Shown here in pieces: positions 63,608 to 64,000 of a stretch of 64,000 bases of DNA. The notes beneath the pieces are model-generated. The model worked only from the letters and a program-made list of their open reading frames with translations. It was not told where the DNA came from and searched no databases. The position numbers were made by a program, and so were the translations under genes. Where the stretch lies: NCBI RefSeq assembly GCF_001625215.2, contig NC_030387.2, positions 41,191,606 to 41,255,605 on the forward strand. Direction: 5' to 3'. This DNA comes from Daucus carota subsp. sativus. Lineage: Eukaryota > Streptophyta > Magnoliopsida > Apiales > Apiaceae. The stretch's first letter is position 1; each line of letters begins with the position of its first letter.

Positions 63608-63800
63608 CATTTTTCGACTATTCATGCTCTTGAGTAATCATTTAAAAAATGATTATTCTCATTTTAAGTACTTAGTTATTTTTTATCTTTAATCCGTGAC
63701 TATTCATTTTTCGACTATTCATGCTCTTGAGTAATCATTTAAACAATGATTATTCTCAGTTTAAATACTTAGTTATTTTTTATCTCTAATCCGTGACTGC
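63608..63800 (+). repeat. Tandem duplication, 97 bp period
   Basis: The segment starting CATTTTTCGACTATTCATGC at 63608 is repeated from 63705 with only a few substitutions, both copies ending at AATCCGTGAC. Each copy includes a short inverted repeat (AATCATTTAAA / AATGATT). Confidence 0.9.
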
Positions 63801-64000
63801 ATAATAAAAATGAAAATTACTTTCGATATTTTACTAAAATAGTTGGATTAAATCAGCCGAAAGTGCGGATACAGATATTGTGAACGGGAAATATAAGATT
63901 AACAAAAGTACAACGGGTGATAACTTTGTACAGTGTAGAGATGCGAGTAGAAACAGGGGCCAGTGGCCAACGTGTTGTAAGAAGTAATCAAACGTTAGTC

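Larger units (their letters stand above)
62121..64000. other. Intergenic region upstream of the IQM gene
   Basis: This should hold the IQM leader and promoter on the minus strand. TATATATA at 62491-62498 is a candidate TATA box, which would imply a leader of over 300 nt, perhaps with an intron ending at the CCGCAG near 62156-62161. Two tandem repeats lie here (62303-62415 and 63608-63800). No gene is visible. Confidence 0.55.

Noticed and set aside
1-64000. CRISPR array, prophage, operon or other prokaryotic system
   Set aside because: All genes are intron-containing plant genes. The direct repeats seen are 2-3 copies without spacer structure.

Overview
The window is nuclear DNA of a flowering plant, almost certainly a eudicot. 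The genes have many short exons with GT-AG introns, the non-coding DNA is AT-rich, and every coding gene matches a plant-specific or plant-typical family. Small plant transposons (Stowaway, Tourist and Mutator-type foldback elements, a tRNA-derived SINE, LTR pieces) lie in introns and intergenic DNA. The species cannot be fixed from the sequence. Gene models were built by hand from splice signals and reading-phase continuity; all except the LBD gene close in frame.

Layout: 1-4.3 kb is intergenic, with a complete SINE. 4.27-6.9 kb is a phospholipase D of the alpha4 type (+). 7-12.8 kb is gene-free and rich in small duplications. 12.8-17.0 kb is a FLX-like coiled-coil gene (-) whose 3.1 kb intron holds two LTR-retrotransposon 3' ends in inverted orientation. 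17.0-20.9 kb is intergenic. 20.9-30.5 kb is a 23-exon RHD3-like ER-shaping GTPase (+) with a 4-nt first coding exon. 34.2-37.5 kb is a HOTHEAD-type GMC oxidoreductase (+). 38.1-42.3 kb is an ALE2-like receptor kinase (-). 44.5-45.3 kb is a LOB-domain gene (-) with a frame break. 46.0-48.9 kb is a NAP1 histone chaperone (-). 52.3-56.8 kb is a SurE-like protein (+) with a 658 bp foldback element in an intron. 57.6-59.2 kb is an IQD calmodulin-binding protein (-) and 59.8-62.1 kb an IQM calmodulin-binding protein (-). 62.1-64 kb is intergenic with tandem repeats.

These are ordinary chromosomal genes, not an operon or a dedicated pathway. HOTHEAD and ALE2 are both known from epidermis and cuticle formation, and IQD and IQM both bind calmodulin, but no joint system is implied. 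The gene order resembles segments of Arabidopsis chromosomes 1 and 3 (locus numbers recalled, not searched). The best second looks are the frame-shifted LBD gene, the changed metal-site residues of the SurE-like protein, the duplicated splice donor in the RHD3-like gene, the inverted LTR pair and the intact MITE/SINE insertions with clear target-site duplications. I found no evidence for a new biological system.
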